A stretch of 64,000 bases of DNA from Davidsoniella eucalypti (taxonomy: Eukaryota; Ascomycota; Sordariomycetes; Microascales; Ceratocystidaceae). The notes under the pieces are model-generated. The model was not told where the DNA came from, searched no databases, and saw only the letters and a list, made by a program, of their open reading frames with translations. Location of the stretch: the NCBI GenBank assembly GCA_004009845.1, contig RMBW01000055.1, positions 124,001 through 188,000 on the forward strand. The letters are read 5' to 3'. The position numbers and the translations under genes were made by a program. Shown one piece after another: positions 43,612 to 54,736 of this stretch (within the stretch, counting starts at the first letter, position 1; each line of letters opens with the position of its first letter).

Positions 43612-44181
43612 CTAGTTCTTTAACTTGGCGTGTAATTTATTGTGAACACCCTGCCAATTAGCATCACATTGGCTTTTGACGACACCGACTAGCAATCGAG
43701 AGCACGATATAACATTAGTTTCGATTAGCTCTGGCGCATCATCTGTTTTGACCACTTCCCAGATGGTCTCCATCGTGACATTCATGGCGCTGTGTAACCT
43801 AATGAAAACCCCACTGTCCAGGTTTGTCATTTCGTAAGTGCTTTCGATGTCTCTATCTAGTAACCCAGCAGGAAGAGCATGAACCCGGTCGATGACACGG
43901 TAGTAGTTGGTTTCGCCACGTGTACGGGGCTGGATATGGTCTGGGAGAGGGGCAGTATCGCGGAGATGGATTTGTTCGTAAGACACCATGTTTGGGTCGC
44001 AGCTGACAAAGTACTCGTGATCGTGTAGAATAGAGATAGCATCCTCGAAGGATGTTCCCGGCTCGAACTTAGACTTGCTCGAGACCGTCGCCGTAGTATT
44101 GAAGAGAGCTGTTGAGTAGTGATGTTGATGTTAGCAAATGCAAATAGACTAACTGCAACCTGGAAAACAGCACTTACACAT
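43612..44181 (-). CDS. DUF7053-type small fungal protein
   Basis: Two exons on the minus strand: a 4-nt first coding exon (44181-44178, ATG plus T) and 44108-43612, giving 166 aa. The 69-nt intron (44177-44109; GTAAGT...CTCAACAG) joins them as M-S-LFNTTATV. The sequence resembles DUF7053 proteins of filamentous fungi, START-like ligand-binding folds of unknown role: a Thr/Ser-rich beta start, then SFEDAISILHDHEYFV, NYYRVIDRVHALPAG, and VFIRLHSAMNVTMETIWEV with a polar C-terminal helix. There is no signal peptide or membrane segment. The family call rests on recognised spacing rather than a search. Confidence 0.7.
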
Positions 44182-44709
44182 TGCGATATAGCCTGATCAA
44201 GGTTTGCGTATAAGATGAAAGCGATACTTTTGAAAACAATTACCTGCTGGACTATTGCATTTTAAGCAAGAATTAGACGGTATTTATATTTCTACAACTA
44301 TAGATCTACAAAGACTTCACAATATAATGATTGCGCTATGAAAAGAAAGATGTGTCTGTGCCATTTTCCCTTATGTTTTTGATACTATAAATTGACCATT
44401 GCAGCATCGTGAATCGGACGATGAAACTTATCAAGCGTTTCGGTATTCTATAAACCCTTAACTAGTAAAGTCGATGCATGAATGAGAAACTAGGGTTGCG
44501 CGCAAATCCTTCGCGTCAAGTGCGTTAGACGAGCGGATTAAAGCTTGAAAAGGCCCCACCTACAACATCGTAGGAAATCCTTTCCTCATCGATAGAGTCT
44601 ATTGAAGCTTTGCATCTGATTGACGTTTCGTCCATTGTCTAAAGATCGACGGTAAGAATAGCCTGACTATAATGGTGAAATCTGGAGCAGATAAATAAAG
44701 ATCGCATTG
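44182..44709. other. 5' flank of the DUF7053 gene
   Basis: AT-rich spacer with AAACCCTTAACTAG (near 44453) and an AACTAGGGTTGCGC word near 44490, both telomere-repeat-like. No gene was seen. Confidence 0.4.
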
Positions 44710-45190
44710 TATACTGTATACAGGCCTAAGTTTTGTCGTGGGATCAGCGTGCAGATCGGTCTCTTGCAAGTAACTGTTTATTCTCGACATGTACACGGTA
44801 TTATAACTGTACTATACACTGTATTAACCGATGTCAACATTATCATTAACAATCCCTTGTTTATTTCTATAATCAGGAAAATGATCATCATCTAGAGGCC
44901 TTAGTTGACTAACAAGAAGGACAGTGATGAAATTTGTTGCGATTAGTAGTTGTATGGTGGTCAAGTAGTATAATAGTCAAATTGTATAGTAGTGTATAAT
45001 GGTCTGGTGATATATTTGTATTGTTTTATAATTGTGTTGTGTTATAAGGAGAAAAAAGGTGTAAAAGGATAACTTTTGTTCAGAAAAGTGGGGAAACTTG
45101 AGTAGGTACATGTCGAGAATAAACAGTTACTTGCAAGAGACCGATCTGCACGCTGATCCCACGACAAAACTTAGGCCTGTATACAGTATA
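44710..45190. mobile_element. 481-bp element with 85-bp perfect terminal inverted repeats
   Basis: Positions 44710-44794 and 45106-45190 are exact reverse complements over 85 nt. The outer ends read TATACTGTATACAGGCC. A 311-bp AT-rich interior separates them and encodes no recognised protein. A TA duplication (Tc1/mariner-type) is possible because the arms end in TATA-like palindromes, but it cannot be separated from the repeat. The perfect arms imply recent formation or gene-conversion-like maintenance. A transcript through both arms would fold into a long hairpin. The superfamily is not assigned. Confidence 0.7.
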
Positions 45191-45714
45191 TAGATCACAT
45201 ATTCATTTATTACCCGACGAGTTAGGAATAATTGGGTTTGGAGAGTAAGAAATATCTTGGCTAGAGACAACAGAAAACTAACGTCTGTTTATGTAAGTCT
45301 AAATACATGTAACTAAGCCTACTTGTTTATTAGGGGGTTTTTTAATTCATTTTTATTAAGGTGGAAATTTATGTAATAACTATCAAATTCACAATATTTA
45401 TAAGCTTATTAAGACCTCCATTATGATTATGCAATTCTTAGAAACCCACTATTGGGAAGTTGTCCAAATTCAATCAGTTTACGAAGTCGGCCGCCCTTTT
45501 GTTTTAGCCTCCACCGCTTTCAAATACATACTTGCGCTTAATGCGGCGACCAATCAGCACAATGTGGCGGGAAAGACAGTTACCAAGATATATATTCCGT
45601 AGATAGAAGTTGCAGACACCTTTCTTTTGCATTATCAAAGTGGATTGTTTACAGCTCTTGAATAAAACTCAAAACCTAGGCCCAGTAACTATCGCCAAAT
45701 AGCACTTCTTCAGT
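45191..45714 (+). other. Spacer and promoter of the GH15 gene
   Basis: AT-rich left half; the right half contains the CCAAT/TATA-like words listed separately. No gene was seen. Confidence 0.4.
45550..45596 (+). promoter_or_regulatory. CCAATCAG and TATA-like words upstream of GH15
   Basis: CCAATCAG begins at 45550, about 165 bp before the ATG, in the usual range for a fungal HAP-complex site. ATATATATT follows at about 45588. Sequence match only. Confidence 0.35.
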
Positions 45715-48137
45715 ATGTCTCAAGGAGGAGGTCAGATCGTTTCCCCGGCGTCTCGCTCTCGTAGCGATGGATACCTGCCCATTGAAGACTACGGAATGAT
45801 TGGTAATATGCACACATGTGCTCTTGTTGGCATTGACGGTGGCATAGATTTCATGTGTTGGTAAGCTGATCAACTGAGTCCGGTGCTTTCTCTGCCCTCC
45901 CTCAAGCTTAGAAGCTAACTAGTAAACTATCTTATAGGCCCAACTTCGACTCACCTTCCGTATTCTGCCGTCTACTGGACAAGGATAAAGGCGGCTACTG
46001 GAGCATCAGCCCCTCTCCGAAGCTTAGCTGCAAGACCAAGCAGCAGTATCTTCCATCATCTGCTATCCTTCAGACACGATACATCCATGAAGATGGAGTC
46101 ACTGACTTGCTCGATTTCTTCCCTCGTCCCAAAAGTACTGCATTGCCTGCTCGGCGTGGAAACAGCGCTTACCGCGAGGCAAATAAGGTACAGGAAGAAC
46201 TCAAGAAGTGGCTTGTTCGTCGAATTGAGTGCGTTCGTGGCAGCATGGAGGTTGAAGTAGAGATATTCCCCGCCTTTGGATACGCTAATGAATCTCACGA
46301 GACAACAATTCTACAAGATGTTTGTCTTCACAGTGGTGAGAATAGCAAGATGGCTACTTTCCACTCTCGTGATGTCAAGTTACAACTTGATGTCACTGTC
46401 GAGTATGGTGAGGTCGATGATGTGCAAACTCACGCTGCTTCTAACTTCGCCAATGTTTCATTCAAGAAGGTCAAAAAGGAGGGGATGATGAGCGAAGGCA
46501 TTGTAGCCTACATCAACCTACAAGAGGGTCAAGCTGTCTCCTTCGTTCTACGCAATGACATTCCGAACCATGTGACTCCCAATATTACCAACAAGGTATT
46601 GGATTCTAAGCAACATGACACTCAAGAATTCTGGTATGGTTGGCTCTCAAAAAGCAGCTACAAGGGCCGTTGGAGGGAAGTAGTCAGCCGCAGTCTGATG
46701 ATCCTCAAGATGTTGACTTATGAGCCTACGGGTGCTATCGTGGCGGCTCCAACATTCTCGATCCCCGAAGATATCGGCGGGACAAGGTACGTCATAGCTA
46801 GCATTACAGTTGTGGTATCATGTGTTCTTATAAGGAAATGGAAAACTAATACAAACTATAGAAACTGGGATTACCGATATTCGTGGGTTCGCGACTCGAG
46901 CTTCACAATTTATATATTCTTGCGCCTGGGCTTTGTAGCTGAGGCCGACCGTTATATGGATTTCATGATGGAACGCATAGAACACTCAAGGGGCCCTGAT
47001 GGTGCTCTACCAATCATGTTCACGATTCATGGCGAGACGGATATCCCCGAGCTCGAGCTAGACTATCTCGATGGCTATCATGGTAGCAAGCCTGTTCGCA
47101 TTGGAAATGGGGCGGCCTTCCATAAACAATTCGACATATACGGCGAACTGATGGACGCAATCTATCTGTACAATAAATATGGCAAGCCCGTGACTTGGGA
47201 TCACTGGGTGTTGGTACGCAATATGCTGGATTTTGTACTTACTCTTGTGTACGGTAAGACTTTCAAACTTCAGTCAAACTTGAGCTTCATTAACTAACAC
47301 AATACAAAATAGAACCTGATATGTCGATTTGGGAGGTTAGAAATAACAAACAGAACTTCACGTATAGCAAAGTTATGCTTTGGGTGGCTTTCGATCGCGG
47401 TTTGCGTCTTGCAGAGAAACGTTGCTTGCCCTGCCCCAACCGCGACAAATGGACAAAGGCCAGAGACAATCTCATGGAAGAAATCATGGAGAAAGGTACG
47501 AAACGTTCACTAGGAATGATGCAAGAAAATCCAAGTGCCGGACGTCAGCAGCTAACATGACATGTTTCAGGATACAACAAAGATTTGAAATGTTTTGTAC
47601 AGAGCTACGAAAACAATACTTTGCTTGATTCGTCGATTCTGATAGCTCCACTTGTGTTCTTCATTCCTCCCAACGATCCACGCTTCCTGGGCACTCTTGA
47701 TAAGATTCTCCAGCCTCCAGAGAAGGGAGGCCTAACTTCAACAGGTCTTGTGTATCGCTACGATGCCGAGAAGTCTGATGATGGTAAGAATTCCTACAAA
47801 TACTATTCCTCAGCAGTTTCCAAATATAAGAATTTGATCTTGATTGCTGACTACTTCTTATACAGGCGTTGGAGGACGAGAGGGTGCTTTTAGCATGTGC
47901 ACATTCTGGCTTGTTGAGGCCCTGACTCGTGCCAGTGTTTATGAGCGCAAATATGCGCCGCTAGCCGTGACTCTGTTTGAAAACATGCTTTCATTCTCGA
48001 ACCATCTCTGCATGTTTTCTGAAGAGATCTCTCGTAGTGGTGAGCAGCTAGGCAACACGCCGCAAGCTTTTAGCCACCTGGCGCTCATTAGCGCGGCATT
48101 TAACCTGGACCGTGTGACCAATACACTGAAGCTATAG
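45715..48137 (+). CDS. Glycoside hydrolase family 15 protein (trehalase/glucoamylase-like), cytosolic
   Basis: Six exons, 45715-45860, 45938-46786, 46862-47253, 47313-47495, 47571-47783 and 47866-48137, giving 684 aa. The introns are 59-82 nt, GT-AG, and all keep the frame. The N-terminus (SDGYLPIEDYGMIGNMHTCA, GIDGGIDFMCWPNFDSPSVF) is the beta-domain that precedes the (alpha/alpha)6 barrel in bacterial-type GH15 enzymes. The barrel has GGTRNWDYRYSWVRDSSFT and, near the C-terminus, GAFSMCTFWLVEALTRASVYE. There is no signal peptide, unlike secreted fungal glucoamylases, so a cytosolic alpha-glucosidic substrate such as trehalose or an oligoglucan is likely. Mycobacterial trehalases have this layout. 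The third-exon boundary is notable because the 75-nt intron is also open in frame. Confidence 0.85.
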
Positions 48138-48338
48138 GAAACATCTGCACAGGGATTTGCTCGATAATGTGAGAAGTCATAGCAGTAGAAAAAACAACAA
48201 GAAAGCAAAGATCATGATATTCATAAGATAATAAAGAAACATCCAAACCCCCAAAATTCCCCACCCGGTGCCAAAAAAAAAGCCAAGACAATAAAAAGCA
48301 GACGCAGCCAACCCATTTTAACAATTTATAGGCTATGG

Positions 48339-48920
48339 TTATGTTCGTAGGGTAGGTCGTGCTGCCGATGGTATTGAGATGTACTCAATGTCCTCTAGCA
48401 ATAGTGTACATTCTTCTTCCTCTTCAATAGAGTCTAGTGACGAGGTAGTTTCGGCACCAAACGATCTGACGCTGCTGTTGCTACCACTAGATTCACTACC
48501 GCCGACAGTGTCCGTATCAGAATCTGAATCGTCCCCGGAGAAGCACTTGTCATCGAAACGAACACTAAGCGGTCTCGACGCCCGCTTGCCTTTCCGATTC
48601 TCTTCTGTATCCCAAAAGGACCAAGGTTTTTGATGGGCGAGGGTGTTGGCCTCACGCTGTGATTTGCGAGCAGTTTTGAAGTCTGCGACTCGTTCCATAT
48701 TAACGGACGAAGTTATGACGAGGGTGGCGATAGACTTTAGCAGACGGTCGATGCGGGTGCAAGAGCGGCATTTGGTGGAGCTTCGGACGGTAAAGATAGC
48801 GCGAGACCATTGAAAGTCGCATTTCTCGTTAGGCGTGCTGGGACGCCGAGAACAGGCTGATATCATGGCGCCGACGGATATGTGGTGGCAGCCGTGGATT
48901 GTGCGGCGGTGGTAACACAT
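48339..48920 (-). CDS. Hypothetical protein with Cys/His N-terminus and acidic Ser-rich C-terminus
   Basis: Single-exon 193-aa frame starting at ATG 48920. The first ~60 residues are rich in Cys and His (MCYHRRTIHGCHH, then Cys at FSACSRR, EKCDF, TKCRSCTR), which could bind zinc. A basic middle (FKTARKSQREA) precedes a trypsin-like-charged region (KPWSFWDTEENRKGKRASRP) and an acidic, Ser-rich tail (DDSDSDTDTVGGSESSGSN, SIEEEEE). I do not recognise a family. The size and mix suit a small regulatory or chromatin-associated protein, but this is inference. Confidence 0.5.
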   Translation of the reverse strand: MCYHRRTIHGCHHISVGAMISACSRRPSTPNEKCDFQWSRAIFTVRSSTKCRSCTRIDRLLKSIATLVITSSVNMERVADFKTARKSQREANTLAHQKPWSFWDTEENRKGKRASRPLSVRFDDKCFSGDDSDSDTDTVGGSESSGSNSSVRSFGAETTSSLDSIEEEEECTLLLEDIEYISIPSAARPTLRT

Positions 48921-51272
48921 CGTGAGTATGCTGTTACTCTGTGTGTATAAAAATGATAGTTGATAGTTGGTGTGTATTACAATAAAATAAGAATATACTG
49001 GTAATTCAAGGGTCTTGCGAGTGAAGATAAACAATAATTTGTGCGGTGTAGAGTCGTATCAGACTGTGACCAAGTAATATTCTCAGCCTATTCAGTTATG
49101 GTGGCTACAGTATCGGAGAATGGTGTATAGTAAGAATATAGCTGGTTGTGAGTTTGTAAGTATCAAAAACTCAGGAACGGGTTTGCAGTAGAAAGGATAA
49201 ACAGAAGCAATTGTGAATGTATGGACAGGCAAGGTCGATAATAGATGGCAGGAAAGTTATCTAGGACGAGATCTTGAATCGAAACGAAGCCAGAACTGGA
49301 TATTCCCAGGCGCATGGCATCACGGCTTGTTTATATGTTACAAAATCTGCAGTTATGGCATTTATGACATTACTTTGAAATCTTAAAGAAGTTGCCGGCA
49401 TATGCGAGTTCATTCCCCAAGGAGGCGCAACTAACAAAAGGAACAATAAATCAACAACAAAGACTGGTACTATATGGTCTAGGACAAACGGCCTAAGCTT
49501 TTTTTCTCTTTCTTTTTATCTTTTGTTTTACTCTTTTGTTTTTTTCTTTTTCCTACATTCTTGCTTCTTTGGTTAAATGCTACATTGAACCAAAGAAACC
49601 TCGCCTGCATTCTTGCGCCGCCGTCGAGCTTTCTGTTTGTCTCGATCGAGGCTTCTTTCTATTTCGATTTTCTTTATGTCTCCATGTTGTTTTATTTTAT
49701 TCTTACAGGCAATTGTCATTTTTAGTAGCAACGGCCGGGCGGTGGGATTTTCTTCTAGGAAGGGGGTGAACGAGCCCTGATGTGGTCTTTCATTCCCATA
49801 ACACGATATTCTTTGGGGTGGGATACAACCAGATTGGGCGATTATGTTAGTCGTGAAGGCCGCTTTTACGACAAGCCAAAGAGGCAAGTGAGGGGCAGCA
49901 AAAGCGGTCGAGAGAGAGAGAAAGACAAAGAATTCTGGTCGGTTGCCATGATGCAGTAGGGCAAGGATCCTATACTATGGTCAGAGAGAAGAAAAAGAAG
50001 AAAAAGACGAACAAGCAAGATGCAAGGTAGTAATGCCTCCCGTCAGGATAGGAATTGATTACGGAGTGTAGGCTTGCTGCATATTGGTTGCTATAACTAG
50101 TTGCTATCGTTAGTTGCTACAGTGGAATGAGGCAACAGACGGTTTCCTTTTTTTTCTCTGGTTTAAATTTTTTTTTTGGTTACGCCAATTACCCACTTAT
50201 TGTGCTAAAATGCCGCTCAGCAGAAAAGGATAAAGAAAGGGTTAATTGGCATTGTGGCAATAATCACTCTCTTCACCAGTTCACCAGTTCAATCGAGCCG
50301 GGCGGATAAAATACGGCATCAAGTGCGGCTTAGACTTGGCTGTTGCTATGCGTGCATGAAGCTTTGGACTTGTTTATCTCCGTTGCTATTCTATCTTGTT
50401 CGCTGTTCCTGCGTCGTTGCCTGGTATTAGTTCTACTTGAATGAATGGACCACACAAGCTGCAGCTGTGGGATGCATTGACAAGTTGATGGGGGAGGAAC
50501 AAATAATGGAATAGGCAAAATGCTGGCTTTTCAGAGCCAACTAGTTTGGTATGGTATTTGTATGCAAGGTACGATCAGGGGCAGTAATAAAGCACTCAGA
50601 AATCCAAAGCCGTCTTGTTCTGTCCACAGCAACAATCGTCCAGTAGGATGTTTAGGCTACCGCCTAGCGAACGAACGGCTCCTAGAACCTTGAAATGCTA
50701 AGTCGCGGGGTCGTCGTTTCGATGGAGCTCGGCTTGCATGATGCATATTCTCAAACAGACGCCCTGCGAGAATAATCTCGAAATTTTCGTTTTCTCTAAT
50801 CTTTTTTTCTTCTTTTTTTTCCTGTTCAATACAACTACTGACTTGGTTCTTTCGTGCCCTGGACGAGCAAGCTAGCAGCTGCCACTTATGTGTTGTGTTG
50901 TCTTGGTTCTGGCTATTGCGAACTCCATCCAAACTCCACTTACCTGCAGGTTTGTTTTCTATCGCCTAGTAAACAGGCAACCACCAGCACGGGGATTCAT
51001 TGGCACCTGACTGGAATATGAAAGAAACTTGGTGGGTTCCCGATAGCAACCGTTTCGTTTATTCATGCATCAAGCATAGAAAGTACCCAACAGATACACA
51101 ACTATACAGCGACATAACTACCAATAAAATCTCAAACGGTATTATTACCCACTATTGCGTTGCAAACAACACGTCTGTCTTGTCATCAGCCCACCAACTT
51201 TATGCCTAGAAAACAACGAAACAACAGCCGGCATTGTCTTGGTCTATTCATGCTTTAGTCGAGATTTGCATA
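48921..51272. other. 2.35-kb intergenic region with polypyrimidine tracts
   Basis: The largest gap in the window, lying between divergent starts. It contains a 60-bp TTTTCT-rich tract (about 49498-49560) and several T-runs near 50150-50180. GTTGCTAT words near 50090-50115 are repeated. Two frames over 80 codons on the minus strand (e.g. 49573-49887) lack motifs. It may hold a long promoter or non-coding RNA. Confidence 0.35.
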
Positions 51273-52226
51273 ATGCCATCACCGAAACTTTTTGTGTTTG
51301 ATTTCGACCAGACTATTACCGACGTCGACACCATCGAGTTCTTGGTTTCTGGATTTATCGCCGCATGTCCGTTAGACGAACGGCCAGTCCGTCAAGAAAA
51401 ATGGGAAAAGCTTAAAAGACAATACGCCGGAGACTACGTTCGGATAAATGCTATTTCTAACCCTCTGGATTCTCCACCTATCAGCATAGTAGATGGAGGG
51501 TCAGAGCCCGTCCAAGCTCTGCGGGAGCGCTATCATGCTTATTTGGCCCAGTTGCGCCCTATCGAGATCGCATCCATAGAACGCATATCCGCTTCTGGCG
51601 TACTGGCAATGCCAAAGCGCCATGTGAACGCCATAGCGGATGATCCAGAATCTAGCCTTCTACCGCTTTCGTTTAATAGTGTAGGCCTAAGTGTCCCGAA
51701 GGATAAAGTCCACATCACTAAGGATTGTCTAGATTATCTGAGAGATATATACAATCATCTAGATGCCGAGATTGCCTTTTTATCGGTGAATTGGTCTTCT
51801 GACTTCATAAAAGGCGTACTTTCAGCTGTAGGCGACTTTAACGAGACGCCCTTACGCCCATTTCAGATCTTTTGCAATGATATCACTGAGAGTGGCCGAA
51901 TCATTGGGGGCTTACATACAGCAGAAGACAAGCTCCGTGTGCTAAGAGAGCTCATTGCCTCTAGAGGTTATACTGCTGAACAGGTAGTGTACTACGGTGA
52001 TTCTGAAACCGACCTGTTGGTGCTTTCCGAAGTCATAGGCTTTGTGGTTGACTGGAGGGACGATACGAACAGTCTGGACAATACCTCATCAAGATCTAGA
52101 AAGGCAGATACACTGATGAGGAAGCTCACGAAATATTGTGGTATCAATGAGGGCGATAAGGATGCACATTCAGATTCAATCAAGGTCAATTACATAGCTT
52201 GTTGGTCACAAGCTCATGTCTATTAA
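51273..52226 (+). CDS. HAD-superfamily phosphatase-like protein
   Basis: Single-exon gene of 317 aa. Motif I is FDFDQTITDVDT near the N-terminus, with the nucleophile/acid aspartates at DFDxT. Motif II may lie in IAFLSVNWSSDFIKG, in place of the usual (S/T)SG. Motif IV is VVYYGDSETDLLVL. This is the C1-capped HAD pattern with an inserted cap between motifs I and II (VDGGSEPVQALRERYHAYLAQL), like phosphoserine-phosphatase-related or Cto1-like fungal proteins. The substrate is unknown. The ATG at 51273 directly precedes PSPKLFVFDFD; upstream in-frame sequence lacks similarity. Confidence 0.8.
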   Translation: MPSPKLFVFDFDQTITDVDTIEFLVSGFIAACPLDERPVRQEKWEKLKRQYAGDYVRINAISNPLDSPPISIVDGGSEPVQALRERYHAYLAQLRPIEIASIERISASGVLAMPKRHVNAIADDPESSLLPLSFNSVGLSVPKDKVHITKDCLDYLRDIYNHLDAEIAFLSVNWSSDFIKGVLSAVGDFNETPLRPFQIFCNDITESGRIIGGLHTAEDKLRVLRELIASRGYTAEQVVYYGDSETDLLVLSEVIGFVVDWRDDTNSLDNTSSRSRKADTLMRKLTKYCGINEGDKDAHSDSIKVNYIACWSQAHVY

Positions 52227-52518
52227 AGAACTAGAAGCTAAGCCGCGTGAGTTCAATTGTAAATAATAAATGTGTCTTTGAGCAACACCCAACGGTGATA
52301 TCTGGGTGTTTTGATGGTGAACGGCCTGTTTTTTTTGGAGGTCGTATCTTTAAAGTGTCAGTTGTACTTATAACTAAACGCCTAAACTCCGATATGGATA
52401 TGTGGTAGGGAAAGTGGTAAAAAGCAAAAATGGGAATAGCAGATATAACGTAAAATGAAGAAGGAGGAAGCAAAAAGAGATATACGATCCACAACTATAG
52501 CGGATGACTTCGTGATAT

Positions 52519-53757
52519 TTAGAGAACGTCTTCCATTTGCATGTCCTCATCGTCATCATCACCCTCGAATTCTGGGGCCAGTTCCTGGGCCTTTGAGGAG
52601 TTACGAATGTTTTCAGGGCGTAGAGACCATAAGTTGGCAAAACGACCAGTCTTGTTTAGGACGGCAATTTTGTCTAGAACCGTACGCAAGTACGCCTCTG
52701 GTTGCTGAGTATCGTGACGCAAGGTCTTCATAGACCAGTACTGGAAACGCTCGAAAGCGTTGAAAAGAAGATCCAGCAGCTCGTTCTCTGGGATACGAGC
52801 AGCCTTGAGATCCTGCCCCTTGGTCTTGGCGGGCTTTGGAGGCGCTTTCTATAGGTAGTGGTTAGTATTTGTGATGATAACCGTAGGCACTCTGTATATA
52901 TGGCAGATGATAGAATATCCATCATTATCTCCACAGCTTGACTTGAACGTACGATGAACTTGGCCTCGAAGTTGGCGGCACGAGTGGTACCGCTGTTGAC
53001 AACCTCGCCCTGGCGCTTGTTAATGATCTCGACCTTGGTAGTCTTTCCAGTTTCGTGGGCGTGCATGGCCAGCAAGTATTTTTGTTCCTCGGGATTCGCT
53101 GGTGAGCAGGTAAGATCATAAGATACCTTGCCCACAATTGCTGTTTTCTCTGTACGAATATATCTATTAGTTATACGCTCGTAATATCTGGTTACTGTGT
53201 TGGTTAAGGGAGGGCACATGTGACATACTCGGAATAGCCTTGCGATAAAACGGAACAAACTTGCGATGTCTGTTGAACTTTGGCTTGTCTACCTTCTCGG
53301 GTTTTGGCTTCAGAATCGAGAATGGGATACCCTCAGTCGCCGCAGGGTTTCTACTGCCAGATTTAGCCTTGAAGCCGTCCATATCGGACTCGCTGAAAAG
53401 GAATGTATTGTCCACGCCAGTGCTAATGTTGAGGTTGTATTCCTTTGGGATAGCCTGATGACCCGGGATATTGTCTGCGATGAGGAATTTCATGTGAGGG
53501 CGGCCTGGTGTGCCGTCTGCTTGAGGCTCGTACCATTGGCGGATGTGGCCAATCGTGATTTCCTGATCGTCGTCTAGCTTCGACCAGGCATCGAATAGCG
53601 CTTTTCCGACACGGAACAGGTACATGTTGCCGTGGTTGGCTACATTGGGGCCGTCTGAGTAGAACTCTAAGTCGCCCGCATCTTCGTAGATATCGTCATC
53701 CTCCATTCCCGGGCCGGAAGGCGCATCAGGATCAGCCTTAATGGGGACTTCAGCCAT
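52519..53757 (-). CDS. tfg2: Transcription initiation factor TFIIF beta subunit (Tfg2)
   Basis: Three exons on the minus strand, 53757-53229, 53149-52953 and 52848-52519, giving 351 aa. The introns are 79 and 104 nt. Joins are in frame at KAIP|KKTAIVGKVSYDL and AKFI|KAPPKPAKTKG. The N-terminal half makes the dimerisation fold with the alpha subunit (MYLFRVGKALFDAWSKLDD, then PHMKFLIADNIPGHQAIPKEYNLN). The C-terminal part carries a winged helix (RIPENELLDLLFNAFERFQYWSMKTLRHDTQQPEAYLRTVLDKIA), as in RAP30. An acidic tail (EFEGDDDDEDMQMED) ends the protein. TFIIF binds RNA polymerase II and stabilises it in the pre-initiation complex. A -strand start at ATG 53757 begins the acidic N-terminus. 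Confidence 0.92.
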
Positions 53758-54592
53758 TTTCTTTTTCGCTTCGTTGATGTTCGAGATGGCGATTATTCTA
53801 TCGTGAAGAGGCTAGATGGAATGTATCTCGATAGCTTTACGTGTCTCTTGTCGGGTTAGTAATAGATAGCTAAATGATAACAATGATTCAATACAATTGG
53901 TTTAGGACTTTTGATCACAGGCAAAAGACGACCACCGATGGCAATTTTCGAACTAATCGCGGCAACTTTCTTTGAGGTGGCAACGAATAAAGAATTAACC
54001 CTGATTCAAAGCAAATAAGGCTTTGTAACTAGGCTGTGGACGCGATCGCATTTAGGCTTGGTCGCAAAATAGCTTGAGTTTACCCGAATATATTCCGGCC
54101 TTTTGAGAATCCATCTTGCAAGTCCAGGATCCCTTGGATGGAACCAAAGCAGTTATATTTACATCCAATCAGATGCTAGACTCTAACGTCGTTTGTCTAA
54201 CACGGTCAAACCTCAAATCTACGGGATAAGAATTAAAAGTTGTGTATAATTCCGAGCTATCAACTATCTTTGGTTGATCAATAGCGTTTACGCGTTGATC
54301 ATGGAATCTCAAAATTACTAAACCACCGCGTATTTGGTTGTTTGATCATGTGAAGCTCTGTTTGCCACCAATTTAGTAACTTCTAAATTATTGCCGTGAC
54401 TGCCAAATTGTATTTTTCTCTACGATAGGAGATAGCATGTTTACAATCTTGAAAATACAATTGCTTCACATGTACATGATAGTAAAGAGAGATAGCATTA
54501 TGACAATGTTATCTTGGTATGGATAGATAATAACGTTTATTCCTAACTACGTCTTGACGCTTGAGTGACATGACTGCATGTTGGGCATACAA
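53758..54592. other. Intergenic region, AT-rich
   Basis: 5' flank of tfg2 followed by AT-rich sequence with repeated GAGATAGCAT words (about 54430 and 54490) and several TTGATCA-type palindromes (54270-54305). No gene was seen. Confidence 0.4.
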
Positions 54593-54736
54593 CATTACGA
54601 GTTAGGACTTCATTATGAGTTAGGACTTCATTACGAGTTAGGACTTCATTACGAGTTAGGACTTCATTACGAGTTAGGACTTCATTACGAGTTAGGACTT
54701 CATTACGAGTTAGGACTTCATTACGAGTTAGGACTT
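54593..54736 (+). repeat. 18-bp minisatellite, eight units
   Basis: Eight tandem copies of CATTACGAGTTAGGACTT. Seven are identical; the second has T for C at the sixth base. Because 18 is a multiple of three, the array is open as a repeated HYELGL peptide, which is an artefact of the repeat rather than a gene. It sits about 290 bp upstream of the Elongin-A-like start codon. Confidence 0.95.

Noticed and set aside
49573..49887. Minus-strand frame in the 2.3-kb gap
   Set aside because: Basic low-complexity translation of a pyrimidine tract; no splice or domain support.
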